A stretch of 64,000 nt of DNA, from positions 1 through 64,000 of the forward strand of contig JAGBXW010000072.1 of assembly GCA_017629095.1 (NCBI GenBank), given 5' to 3'. The translations under genes were made by a program, and so were the position numbers. The stretch is from Treponema sp. Lineage in GTDB: Bacteria; Spirochaetota; Spirochaetia; Treponematales; Treponemataceae. Below the pieces are notes generated by a model that did not search any database, had not been told where the DNA came from, and saw only the letters and a list, made by a program, of their open reading frames with translations. This document shows positions 42,772 through 51,130 of the stretch, one piece after another; positions within the stretch are counted from its first letter, which is position 1; each line of letters starts with the position of its first letter.

Positions 42772-44109
42772 TTACATTCCACCAAACTGCTGCATGAATT
42801 TTGCCTGCAAGCCCTTGTTCTTGGTGAGCTTTTTCATGGCTAAGCGGGTTTTTTCAAACTGCTTGATAAGGCGGTTGACCTCTGCTACAGAGGTACCAGA
42901 ACCCTTTGCAATGCGCTTGCGGCGGCTGGGGCCAATAATCAGGTGGTTTGCCCGCTCCTTCTTTGTCATGGAAAGGATGATGGCTTCCTGCCGTTTCATA
43001 GCACTGGTGTCAATTTCTTGGTTTCCCATTTGGGCTGCCATTCCAGGTACCATCTCTATGAGGGATTGTAATGACCCCATCTTCTTTACCCGCTGGAGCT
43101 GGTCTAGCATATCTTGCAGGGTAAAGGTTTCGCTCATCATCTTTTTCTGGAGCTTTTCTGCTTCAGCTTCATCGATGGTAGCCTGAGCTTTTTCTACCAA
43201 AGAAACAATGTCACCCATACCCAGAATTCGGCTAGCGATTCGCTCTGGATGGAAGGGCTCAAAGTCTTCAGTTTTTTCACCTGTACCGATAAACAGGATG
43301 GGCTTTCCAGTAATGGATTTTAAGGAAAGGGCGGCACCACCACGGGCGTCAGAGTCAAACTTAGTCAGGATAACACCAGTAAGCTGTAATGCCTCATCAA
43401 AGGTTTTGGCAATGTCTACAGCATTCTGTCCAGTCATGGCGTCTGCTACCAACAAGACCTCATCGGGACTGGTGGCTTTTTTTACCTCAGCAATTTCTGC
43501 CATCATGTCCTGATCAATTTGGAGGCGACCAGCGGTATCGATAATCAGGGTGTCATAGCCACCCTTCTTTGCTTCCTTGATAGCATCCTTGGCAACCTTT
43601 ACGGCATCCTTGGTATCTTCGTGGTGAACAGGAACTCCAATCTTTTCTCCCAGCACACACAGCTGCTGGATAGCGGCGGGACGCACCAAGTCACAGGCGG
43701 CCAACATGGGCTTGCGACCTTCCTTGGCCAAGCGAGCTGCCAGCTTGGAGGCGGCAGTGGTTTTACCGGCACCCTGCAGACCTAACAACAGGATAATAGA
43801 AAGGGTGTCGGGACCCTTCAGCTTTAAGTCCTGTTTTTCATCTCCCAAAAGGGAAACAATCTTGTCGTGGATAATCTTTACAAACTGCTGGCCTGGGTCA
43901 ACGGCTCTCAGAACCTTTTCACCCTTGGCCTCTTCAATGGTACTGTTTACAAACCGTCGCACCACTCGCAGGTTAACGTCAGCTTCCAAGAGAGCAATTT
44001 TAATCTGCTCAACTGTTTCTTCTATATTTTTCTCTGTAATGGAGGACTTTCCGCTGAGCTTGCGGACCACATCGGTAAAGGTATTGGAAATTTTCTCTAA
44101 CATACTCAC
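42772..44109 (-). CDS. ffh: Signal recognition particle GTPase Ffh
   Basis: Binds signal sequences and SRP RNA and delivers ribosomes to the membrane through FtsY. The 445-residue protein has the N domain, the G domain (LGLQGAGKTTAASKLA P-loop, DTAGRLQID, LTKFDSDARGGAALS) and the methionine-rich M domain (QRVKKMGSLQSLIEMVPG, then RRKRIAKGSGTSVAEVNRLIKQF, which binds RNA). Length is normal. The SRP RNA gene was not found in the window. It is transcribed alone, with terminators on both sides. Confidence 0.97.
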   Translation of the reverse strand: MSMLEKISNTFTDVVRKLSGKSSITEKNIEETVEQIKIALLEADVNLRVVRRFVNSTIEEAKGEKVLRAVDPGQQFVKIIHDKIVSLLGDEKQDLKLKGPDTLSIILLLGLQGAGKTTAASKLAARLAKEGRKPMLAACDLVRPAAIQQLCVLGEKIGVPVHHEDTKDAVKVAKDAIKEAKKGGYDTLIIDTAGRLQIDQDMMAEIAEVKKATSPDEVLLVADAMTGQNAVDIAKTFDEALQLTGVILTKFDSDARGGAALSLKSITGKPILFIGTGEKTEDFEPFHPERIASRILGMGDIVSLVEKAQATIDEAEAEKLQKKMMSETFTLQDMLDQLQRVKKMGSLQSLIEMVPGMAAQMGNQEIDTSAMKRQEAIILSMTKKERANHLIIGPSRRKRIAKGSGTSVAEVNRLIKQFEKTRLAMKKLTKNKGLQAKFMQQFGGM

Positions 44110-44171
44110 AGTATACGGAAATCAGCTTTTTGGCTCAAGGGGCGGGGAGGGGGGATGAAGTCAATAAAAAA

Positions 44172-44208
44172 GCCCTACTTTAGAAGGATTTTCTTCCAAA
44201 AGTAGGGC
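44172..44208 (-). terminator. Terminator after the small membrane protein gene
   Basis: Stem GCCCTACTTT / AAAGTAGGGC (44172-44181 and 44199-44208), T-rich when read on the minus strand, 21 bases past the stop codon. Confidence 0.85.
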
Positions 44209-44229
44209 CTGTGTACACTCCATGTACTA

Positions 44230-44466
44230 TTAGAAATTCAGCAAACGCAGAATCTTTCCCTTGAATAGAATACACAAAAGGTCAAGTACCCAGATGATGT
44301 TCCAGCCCAAAAGTAAGCGGAGCAGACCTGCCACAATCTTTCCTTCCTGAAAGCGGGTTACAAAACCAAACAACCAAGAGGTAACAGGAATAATGGCAAA
44401 AATAATACTAATGAGTCTCCCCATTCCAAAGTAGTCTTTTCCTCGTGAACCTTTTTTCTTTCCCAC
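44230..44466 (-). CDS. Small two-helix membrane protein
   Basis: A 78-residue protein. A basic N terminus (GKKKGSRGKDYFGMGRL) leads into two membrane helices (about residues 18-37 and 47-70). The start is taken as GTG 44466 because GGAGG lies just upstream; a TTG at 44478 would include that site in the coding sequence. Similar short proteins with an RLISIIxAIIP...ITRFxEG...LLxGWNIIWxLD pattern are seen in other bacteria, but no function is established as far as I know. It has its own terminator and is divergent from the EF-G-like gene. Confidence 0.72.
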   Translation of the reverse strand: MGKKKGSRGKDYFGMGRLISIIFAIIPVTSWLFGFVTRFQEGKIVAGLLRLLLGWNIIWVLDLLCILFKGKILRLLNF

Positions 44467-44587
44467 GGTTTCCTCCAAAAAAATATTTTTTCATGATAAA
44501 CCAAATGAAAAGAATTGTAAAGAATAGATAAAGAGGAGATATATGAACGATAATTTTTTTATAGAAAAATGTTAAAAAATTTTTTTC

Positions 44588-44616
44588 TTGACAGTTGAAA
44601 ATTTCGATTTTATCAT
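44588..44616 (+). promoter_or_regulatory. Promoter of the EF-G-like gene
   Basis: TTGACA (44588-44593), a 17-base spacer and TATCAT (44611-44616). A strong AAGGAG site follows at 44661-44666, before the ATG at 44673. Confidence 0.7.
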
Positions 44617-44672
44617 AGTAGAAGAGTCCTTTTATAAAATTTTGACTCAGTATACATACAAAGGAGATTTTC

Positions 44673-46760
44673 ATGGATTATTCCACACAACAGTTGAGAA
44701 ATATTTCTATTGCCGGTCACGGTCAGACAGGAAAGACCACCCTTTTTGAGCATTTGCTTTTTGTTGGTGGAGTTCTTCCTAAGGCTGAAGCCGTAGCATC
44801 CGGTAAAACTGTCAGCGACAACTCACCAGAGGAAATCCAGAGAAAGATATCTGTTTATTCTTCCTTGGCTCACATTGCCTGGAAAGACAGCCTTATAAAT
44901 ATGTGGGACACTCCCGGTTCCTCCGACTTTTCTGGAGAGGTGATTTCTGCTTTCCGTTCCAGCGAGCTTGCCTTGATGGTGGTAGATTCCCGCTCAGGTG
45001 CCCAGATTGAAACCATCAAGCTGTGGCGTGACCTAGACCGCAGAAACAAGCCCCGTATCGCCTTCTTGAACCATTGTGAGGATGACCGCTGTGACTATGA
45101 CGGCTCCGTTCAGGATATTCGTAAGAAATTCAGTGTAGAGGTTTGTCCTGTAACTATTCCCATGGGAACAGGTGCTGATTTTAAGGGTGTTATGGACGTG
45201 CTTCACGGTAAGGCCTACCTTGTAGCTGGGGATGGAGCTGTAGAAAAGGCTTCTGAAATTCCTGCTGAGTACAAGGACGAATACGAGGATGCCTTGGGCG
45301 TGCTGGCTGGTGCTGCTGCCGAAGGTGACGATGACCTTTTGGTTAAGTTCATTGACGAAGGTGAGCTGACTCAGGAGGAAATCATCACTGGTTTGAAGAT
45401 TGCAGTAGCCAACAACCGTATCGTTCCATCCTTTGCTGGAAATCCTGAGCAGAACTGTGGTCTTGTTCCTTTGCTGGACTTTATTGCAGACATTGCTCCT
45501 GACCCATCCCATGCTATTGAAACATCCATTTCTCCTGTGGAAGAAAAGATGGCCGTTAAGTTTGATAGCAATGAGCCTACTTCCGTTTTGTGTGTTAAGA
45601 CTGCCAGCGATCAGTTCTCTGGTAAACTTTCTTACCTGAAGGTTGTTACTGGAAAGCTTGCTGCTGACTCCGAGCTCTTTAACCTTTCAGAAAAGAAAAA
45701 GGAAAAAATCGGTAAGTTGTACCGCTGTGTTGGAAAGAAGCTAGAAGAAATTAAGGTGGCTCAAGCTGGTGATTTGTGTATCGCTGCCAAGCTTGCTGTT
45801 ACAAAAACAAGTGAAACCTTGTCTGCAAACCAAGATTCTCTGCCTTTGGTAAAGCTCCGTTTGCCAGAGCCGGTATATTCCATGGCTGTATCTGCCAAGG
45901 AAAAGCGGGATGATGATAAGCTTTCTACCCAGTTGCTGAAGGCTGCAGAAGAAGACCGCACTATTACCTTCGCTTACAACCCAGAGACAAAGCAGAACGT
46001 TGTTTCTGGTATGGGTGAGTTGCAGATTGGCATTATCCTAGACAAGATTCGTTCTCAGTCAAAGATTGAAATTGAAACCTCTTTGCCCCGTATCGCCTAT
46101 CGCGAAACAATCCAGCGAAAGGCCCAGGCTGAATATACTCACAAGAAGCAGTCTGGTGGTCACGGTCAGTATGCACGTGTTGTTCTTTCTGTGGAAGCTA
46201 TGGAGCGTGGCATGGAATACGGCTTTACCAATGCAGTTGTTGGTGGAGCTATTTCCAAGGGCTACATTCCTGGTGTAGAAAAAGGTGTTCGTGAGGCAAT
46301 GGAACATGGTGTTCTTGCTGGCTACCCTGTAGTTGATGTGGCCATCACTGTTCTGGACGGTAAGGAGCATCCTGTTGACTCCTCCGAAATGGCCTTTAAG
46401 ATTGCTGCTCGCAATGCCTTTAAGGATGCTATGCGTTCTGCGGGGCCTGTATTGCTGGAGCCTGTAATGAACATTACCGTGTGGGTTGAATCCAAGTACT
46501 TGGGCGATATCATGTCAGACCTTTCTGGAAAGCGTGGTCGAGTGCTGGGACAGAACACCTTGGCTGGCGATATTGACGAGATTCGTGCCCTAGTTCCCCA
46601 GTCTGAGCTTTTGAAGTACGCCATTGATCTGCGTTCCTTGACAAGTGGTACTGGTAGCTTTGAAACCTCCTTCAGCCACTATGACCCAATTTCTGGTAAG
46701 CTGGCAGATGAAGTTATTGCTGCCGCCAAGGAATTCATCCAGGTTGCTGCAGAGGATTAA
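44673..46760 (+). CDS. EF-G-like translation factor with degenerate GTPase motifs
   Basis: A 695-residue paralogue of elongation factor G with the full five-domain length. The P-loop is GHGQTGKT (residues 15-22). The G3 motif is DTPGS (79-83), where EF-G has DTPGH with the catalytic His. The G4 motif is NHCE (133-136) instead of NKxD, which normally fixes guanine specificity. Domain IV (SGGHGQYARVVLSVEAMERG) and domain V (PVLLEPVMNITVWVESKYLG) are well kept. So it should bind the ribosome, but GTP selectivity and hydrolysis are doubtful. Spirochaetes carry more than one EF-G; this one looks specialised, perhaps for recycling, stalling or dormancy. It has its own promoter and terminator. Confidence 0.87.
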   Translation: MDYSTQQLRNISIAGHGQTGKTTLFEHLLFVGGVLPKAEAVASGKTVSDNSPEEIQRKISVYSSLAHIAWKDSLINMWDTPGSSDFSGEVISAFRSSELALMVVDSRSGAQIETIKLWRDLDRRNKPRIAFLNHCEDDRCDYDGSVQDIRKKFSVEVCPVTIPMGTGADFKGVMDVLHGKAYLVAGDGAVEKASEIPAEYKDEYEDALGVLAGAAAEGDDDLLVKFIDEGELTQEEIITGLKIAVANNRIVPSFAGNPEQNCGLVPLLDFIADIAPDPSHAIETSISPVEEKMAVKFDSNEPTSVLCVKTASDQFSGKLSYLKVVTGKLAADSELFNLSEKKKEKIGKLYRCVGKKLEEIKVAQAGDLCIAAKLAVTKTSETLSANQDSLPLVKLRLPEPVYSMAVSAKEKRDDDKLSTQLLKAAEEDRTITFAYNPETKQNVVSGMGELQIGIILDKIRSQSKIEIETSLPRIAYRETIQRKAQAEYTHKKQSGGHGQYARVVLSVEAMERGMEYGFTNAVVGGAISKGYIPGVEKGVREAMEHGVLAGYPVVDVAITVLDGKEHPVDSSEMAFKIAARNAFKDAMRSAGPVLLEPVMNITVWVESKYLGDIMSDLSGKRGRVLGQNTLAGDIDEIRALVPQSELLKYAIDLRSLTSGTGSFETSFSHYDPISGKLADEVIAAAKEFIQVAAED

Positions 46761-46855
46761 GCTGTGGGACAGTTGTAGAACAGGAAGCTCCCCTATGGAT
46801 TTGTCTGGACGAGGAGATTTTCAGATTGCATTGTAGCTGGATTCAATAGATGGTG

Positions 46856-46888
46856 CTAGGGAGAGGCAGTTGCTTCTCCCTAGTTTTT
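46856..46888. terminator. Terminator after the EF-G-like gene
   Basis: Stem CTAGGGAGA / TCTCCCTAG (46856-46864 and 46875-46883), followed by five T residues. It overlaps the end of the convergent P1 peptidase gene and may serve both. Confidence 0.85.
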
Positions 46889-47858
46889 ATTTTCTAGCTA
46901 TATTTGCTAAAAACTCTTCTTCTGGAATCCGTGCCGTGGTAACAGCTCGGTGAATGGCTTCTGCCAAAACTTGGGCTGCCAAGGTTCCTGCCATGTTCAA
47001 ATCGGCGGGATGGCTTCCCACAGAGGCGGCATATACAGCATCTCCGTCAGCTAGGGTTCCCACTGGATTGATGCAGCGAGGATAGGCATTGGTGGCCATA
47101 GCTGCCAACTTAGTTAGTTAGGTCTTAGAAAAGTTGCCATTTGTGATGATGGCTGCAATGGTGGTATTGTTTCTGGTGAACATGTCTTGTGGCTTTGCAA
47201 TGGAGTATAGAATATCTTGGATATTTGCCCAGCCAGAACGATCTTCGCTGGTTACGCCGCCGATTTTTTCTCCAGTAGTGTGATGGAATACATCTCCGAG
47301 GGCATTTACTACCACAACGGCGGCCATTTGTAAGCCTGCTACTTCCACCCCATAGATACCAACACCTGCCTTTGTGGCTCGGTGCATGCCTGCAATCTTT
47401 CCGATGGTAGCTCCAGTTCCCCCTCCATAATTGCCCTCAGGATGCTGGTTGCAGTCTAGTGCATGGACACAGGCCTTGTATCCCAGCTCCTTGTCTGGAC
47501 GAATGGTACTGCTACCGTAGCCCAAGTCGTAGATGCAGCTTTGACACACGATGGGAACTAAGGCAAAGCCGGTGTTATACCCCATCCCTCGTTGCTCCAA
47601 GCAGGCCATTACTCCGTCAGAGGCAGCCAGTCCAAAGGCTGATCCTCCGGACAAGACAATGGCATTGACAGGGATATCGTTGGTAAGGGGAGAAATTACT
47701 GGCGTTTCCCGAGAGGCTGGTCCTCCACCGCTAATGTCCACTCCGGCCCGAGCACCTTGGGGAAAGACCAATACCGTCACACCTGTTTTCGCCTCTAGTT
47801 CTTCTGCGTGGCCAATATTCACACCTGGGATATCTTGTAGTTGAATTTCTTTTATCAT
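46887..47858 (-). pseudogene. P1-family peptidase (DmpA/BapA/NylC type) interrupted by TAA
   Basis: A 323-codon frame from ATG 47858 to 46887, broken only by TAA at 47118-47120 (codon 247). Before it lie the family motifs SGGSAFGLAASDGV, EGNYGGGTGATIGKIAG and the processing site RNNTTIA. By comparison with NylC, the chain should cut itself between Asn231 and Thr232 to expose the Thr nucleophile. After the stop the same frame continues LTKLAAMATNAYPRCINPV, the conserved C-terminal part. CAA to TAA (Gln) is the simplest change. As it stands, the beta chain would be about 15 residues instead of roughly 90, hence inactive unless the stop is read through. Family members are aminopeptidases, some specific for beta-alanyl peptides. 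It is beside the CoA genes. Confidence 0.85.
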
Positions 47859-47895
47859 CCTAATCCTTCTTGTTTTGTGGTAGCAGCTCGGCAGA

Positions 47896-48666
47896 TTAAC
47901 GGTTCATTTTCAGGGTACAGAGCAAGCCGTCAAAGATAAGGCTGGGAATCACCTCGTTAAAGATGCCTTCTCCGTTAAACAGGTGGGAAAATCCTCCTGT
48001 TCCCAGCACCATGGGCTTTCTTCCAGAAAAAATTTCTCGGGTGTAGGCTGAAATCAACTCCTTGATACCTCCCAATGCACCATAGTACAAGCCTGACTGG
48101 ATTGCTTCTGCGGTATTTGTTCCACAGGCCTTTTGTGGAACCCCAATTTCAACATTGGGCAGCTGAGCTGTTTTCTGGGCTAGGGCTTGCATGGACATGT
48201 TGACACCGGGCAAAATAGCTCCACCTAGGTACTCCCGTTTCGAAGTCAAGATATCCACGGTGGTGGCAGTGCCCATGTCCACGATGATGATGTTGGCATT
48301 GGGATAATAGGCTTGAGCACCAATGGCAGCGGCGATTCTGTCGGCACCAATTTCCTTGGGGTTGGAATATTTCAGTTGCAGTCCTGTTTTAACTCCCGGC
48401 TTAATAAGCAGGGGCTCCTTGTCAAAATACTTGATGCAGGCACTGGTAAGGGGGTAGTTCAGGGAGGGGACAACGCTGCAACAAACAATATCACTTACCT
48501 GTTTGGGATCAAATCCATTTTCCCGGAACACTGCCCGCATAAAGATTCCTAACTCATCACTGCTGGTATAATGGTTTGTAGTATGACGAAACTGGAGAAT
48601 CAACTCATCATCTAAAAACACACCTCCTGAAATTTGGGTGTTTCCAATATCAAGGGTCAAAATCAT
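47896..48666 (-). CDS. coaX: Type III pantothenate kinase
   Basis: First step of CoA synthesis: ATP-dependent phosphorylation of pantothenate, by the form that needs a monovalent cation and resists feedback. The 256-residue protein has the ASKHA-fold motifs LTLDIGNTQISGG (phosphate 1), GADRIAAAIGA (pantothenate binding), IIIVDMGTATTVDIL (phosphate 2) and GGAILPGVNMSMQAL. Length is normal. It lies 25 bases after coaB in the order coaC-coaB-coaX on the minus strand, so one operon covers three of the five CoA steps. Confidence 0.96.
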   Translation of the reverse strand: MILTLDIGNTQISGGVFLDDELILQFRHTTNHYTSSDELGIFMRAVFRENGFDPKQVSDIVCCSVVPSLNYPLTSACIKYFDKEPLLIKPGVKTGLQLKYSNPKEIGADRIAAAIGAQAYYPNANIIIVDMGTATTVDILTSKREYLGGAILPGVNMSMQALAQKTAQLPNVEIGVPQKACGTNTAEAIQSGLYYGALGGIKELISAYTREIFSGRKPMVLGTGGFSHLFNGEGIFNEVIPSLIFDGLLCTLKMNR

Positions 48667-48690
48667 TTCTTCCTCCTTAGTACGATTTTT

Positions 48691-49374
48691 CTATTTAGTT
48701 TGAGTAGCTATTTTATAGAGTATCTTTGCCATTTCTTCTTCGGTTTCTCCTCGGTCAAAGGCCACTACTTGATTGTCCTGCAATATATTCACTGCAAAGG
48801 GATGGCTTTCTGAGGTGATGTTGAGTATATCGTTGGCAACCACAAAGTCGGCAGCTCCTCTGGCAAGAATTGCATGGCAGGCAGCCAAAACCTTTTCTGG
48901 CTCGGCACCACTGGTTAACTTAAAGCAGATAACGGTGGGATCCTGGTGACCTCCGTCCCGTGACCAGCCCTTTATTCTGTCTGCAAGTTTTGGAGCTGCC
49001 TTAAATTTGATTACCATAGATGAACCGGATGGAATCTTTCCCTCTGGACCAGCTGCCACTTCCACTCCATCCATAATCACTGTTTCGGGAATAAAGTCGC
49101 TTACCGCTGCAGCATGAATGACAAGGTGATATTCCTTTGCGGTAAGTTCTTCTTCCAGTAGGCGACCTAAATCGACTCCGCTTACAAAGGTACGGATGGT
49201 GCATTTCCCCTGGGGCTTAATGGCAGTGGCGGCAGTCAGTGCGGTAACTTGGCAGCCTTGAGCAGAAAAATAATCTGCGATGATGGCAGAGGTTCTGCCT
49301 GTGGAGGTATTGGTGACGCAGCGAACATTGTCTATGGCCTCCCTACAGCCACCTCCAGTAATGAGTATGTTCAT
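48691..49374 (-). CDS. coaB: Phosphopantothenate--cysteine ligase (stand-alone CoaB)
   Basis: Joins cysteine to 4'-phosphopantothenate. The 227-residue protein corresponds to the C-terminal half of the fused CoaBC of most bacteria. ILITGGGCREAIDNVRCVTN is the nucleotide-binding N terminus, with STGRTSAIIADYF close behind. HAAAVSDFIPE contains the conserved Asn/Asp region, and GAADFVVANDILNI the ADFxVANDI motif. Only a 19-base gap separates it from coaC, so the usual fusion is split here, as in some streptococci and enterococci. Whether CTP or ATP is used cannot be told from the sequence. Confidence 0.93.
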   Translation of the reverse strand: MNILITGGGCREAIDNVRCVTNTSTGRTSAIIADYFSAQGCQVTALTAATAIKPQGKCTIRTFVSGVDLGRLLEEELTAKEYHLVIHAAAVSDFIPETVIMDGVEVAAGPEGKIPSGSSMVIKFKAAPKLADRIKGWSRDGGHQDPTVICFKLTSGAEPEKVLAACHAILARGAADFVVANDILNITSESHPFAVNILQDNQVVAFDRGETEEEMAKILYKIATQTK

Positions 49375-49392
49375 AGTTCTTCCTTTTTTCTC

Positions 49393-49953
49393 TTAGTTGG
49401 AGATATTGTGATTGTCATGGAGAATATTCTGGATGTATTCCAGAGCTTTTTCTGGAGCAAGCAGTTTTCCCTTGCCCACCTCGCCACAGGCCAGTAAGCC
49501 TTCTTCTGTGGGAAGGATGTGGGTTCCCCAAGATTCCAGCTTGGCCAAAGCTTCCTGCACTGCGGGGTGATTATACATTTGGGTGTTCATGGCAGGAGCC
49601 ACAAGGAGGGGCTTGTTGTAGTTGTTGGCAAGGCAGAGTGCTCCGAACAAGTCGTCACTGAGTCCCGCAGCTAGCCTACAGATGCAGTTGGCAGAAGCGG
49701 GGTAGGCGATAATCAAGTCGGCCCATCGTTGGCTCAAGGTGATGTGGTGCATGGGATCTTCGCTTTTGTCAAAAATGTCAGTCAGTAAGGGCTTGCCAGT
49801 AAGTCCTTCCAAAGATGCCCGTTGAATGAATTGGAGTGCCCCCTTTGAAGCGGTGGCTTGCACTTCAAATCCTTCTTTTGTAAGAAGGCTAATGAGGGAA
49901 CAAGATTTGAAACAGGCAATGGAGCCTGTAACATGAATCAGAATACGTTTCAT
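49393..49953 (-). CDS. coaC: Phosphopantothenoylcysteine decarboxylase (stand-alone CoaC)
   Basis: An FMN-dependent decarboxylase producing 4'-phosphopantetheine. The 186-residue flavoprotein has the HFCD-family features: KRILIHVTGSIACFKSCSLI at the N terminus, the catalytic-His region around MHHITLSQRWADLIIAYPAS, APAMNTQMYNHP (the conserved PAMNxxM) and the Cys-containing ACGEVGKGKL substrate clamp. The start ATG at 49953 gives the family N terminus, with AGGA upstream. First gene of coaC-coaB-coaX. Confidence 0.94.
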   Translation of the reverse strand: MKRILIHVTGSIACFKSCSLISLLTKEGFEVQATASKGALQFIQRASLEGLTGKPLLTDIFDKSEDPMHHITLSQRWADLIIAYPASANCICRLAAGLSDDLFGALCLANNYNKPLLVAPAMNTQMYNHPAVQEALAKLESWGTHILPTEEGLLACGEVGKGKLLAPEKALEYIQNILHDNHNISN

Positions 49954-50052
49954 AGTACCTGTCCTTTGGATCAAGTCTAAGAAACCCCGTGAAACTCAGC
50001 AGAATTCCACGAGGATTCAGATTAGTTGAGAGAAAGAATCGTTGAATACAAC

Positions 50053-50961
50053 TTATTTTTCCCACAAGATTTCAGGATAGTAGCCTTCCTGAATTTTCTT
50101 TGCAATTTCCACCTTTACCGTGGCCCTATCTTCGGGATAGGTCATACCGAACCAGCTTTCAGGTGAGGTATACACCTTAATTTTACCTTGGTTGTGGGCA
50201 ACGATATTACTTGCTGCTTCTGGCAAAAGGGCTTCTGTTTTTTCGCTTGTCAGATTGTTTGCAATAAAATCATCCCAATACAGGTGAAACTCTTCAAAGG
50301 CCTTGGGAGAGAAGCCAAAGAAATTCATGGAAACCCATTCCTTTCCGGTCAACTCAATCTTTTGGCCATCCAAGAGACTGATGATTTTATCACCTTCGTA
50401 TCCAATCTTTGTATTTTCCTTCATGGAAACAAGATAATTGTCTTTAACAGTACAAATTGCTCTGGAAACCGTTCCTGAGCGGCTCATGGTATTTCCCAAA
50501 ATAAAGCCTACCATGGCATGTTCTGTACCATCTACTGGCATGGCAGAAAGATGGGCTCCCAAGGTTTCAAAGGCGGAACGCCCATAGTAATCGTCAGCAT
50601 TGATGACGGCAAAGGGGTCTTTAATAGCTGCTTCTGCACAGAGTACCGCATGGATGGTGCCCCAAGGCTTGCTTCTGGCAGCAGCCTTTTCAAGTTGTTC
50701 TGCTGTCAGTCCGAATTCAGGAGTTTGGAATACATATTCTGCATCAAAGTTGCGAGCAACCCGATCAAAGAGTCGCTCTCTAAAATCCTTTTCAATGTCT
50801 TTGCGGATAATGTACACCACCTTACCAAAGCCATTTCTCATGGCATCATAGGTAGCAAAGTCTAGCAATGTTTCGTTGTGGAGTCCAACGGAATCAATCT
50901 GCTTGACTCCTCCATATCTGCTGCCCATTCCTGCAGCCAAAACCAATAATGTGGGTTTCAT
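50053..50961 (-). CDS. Sugar-phosphate nucleotidyltransferase family protein
   Basis: A 302-residue enzyme of the NTP_transferase fold (GalU/GlmU-like). The N terminus has LLVLAAGMGSRYGGVKQIDSVG, a variant of the nucleotide-binding G-x-G-x-R signature. The metal-binding Asp pair is FAVINADDYYG. The remainder fits a single Rossmann-like transferase domain plus a small C-terminal extension (EDRATVKVEIAKKIQEGYYP). It should couple a sugar phosphate or similar group to NTP. No partner gene for a defined sugar or lipid pathway is adjacent, so the substrate is unknown. The ATG at 50961 follows GGAG. Confidence 0.82.
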   Translation of the reverse strand: MKPTLLVLAAGMGSRYGGVKQIDSVGLHNETLLDFATYDAMRNGFGKVVYIIRKDIEKDFRERLFDRVARNFDAEYVFQTPEFGLTAEQLEKAAARSKPWGTIHAVLCAEAAIKDPFAVINADDYYGRSAFETLGAHLSAMPVDGTEHAMVGFILGNTMSRSGTVSRAICTVKDNYLVSMKENTKIGYEGDKIISLLDGQKIELTGKEWVSMNFFGFSPKAFEEFHLYWDDFIANNLTSEKTEALLPEAASNIVAHNQGKIKVYTSPESWFGMTYPEDRATVKVEIAKKIQEGYYPEILWEK

Positions 50962-51052
50962 AGCAATATCTCCTGCATTTCAGCATATCATGGAAAATGG
51001 AATATCTCAAGTAAAAGTTTTCTGGATAAAAATTGATATAATGATTTTTATA

Positions 51053-51096
51053 AAAAAATCCCCAGAACAATCTCCATTAAGAAATTGTATCTGGGG
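51053..51096 (-). terminator. Terminator after the secreted 22-kDa protein gene
   Basis: CCCCAGA (51060-51066) plus ACAAT pair with ATTGT and TCTGGGG (51090-51096), with one bulged base. Read on the minus strand it ends in a run of seven T. Confidence 0.8.
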
Positions 51097-51130
51097 TTTA
51101 ATTCCAAAGATCTGGAAAAGTAGCTTTTTA

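Noticed and set aside
47118-47858. Annotating the two P1 peptidase pieces as two normal genes
   Set aside because: The second piece has no ribosome site, and both match one family protein across the TAA.
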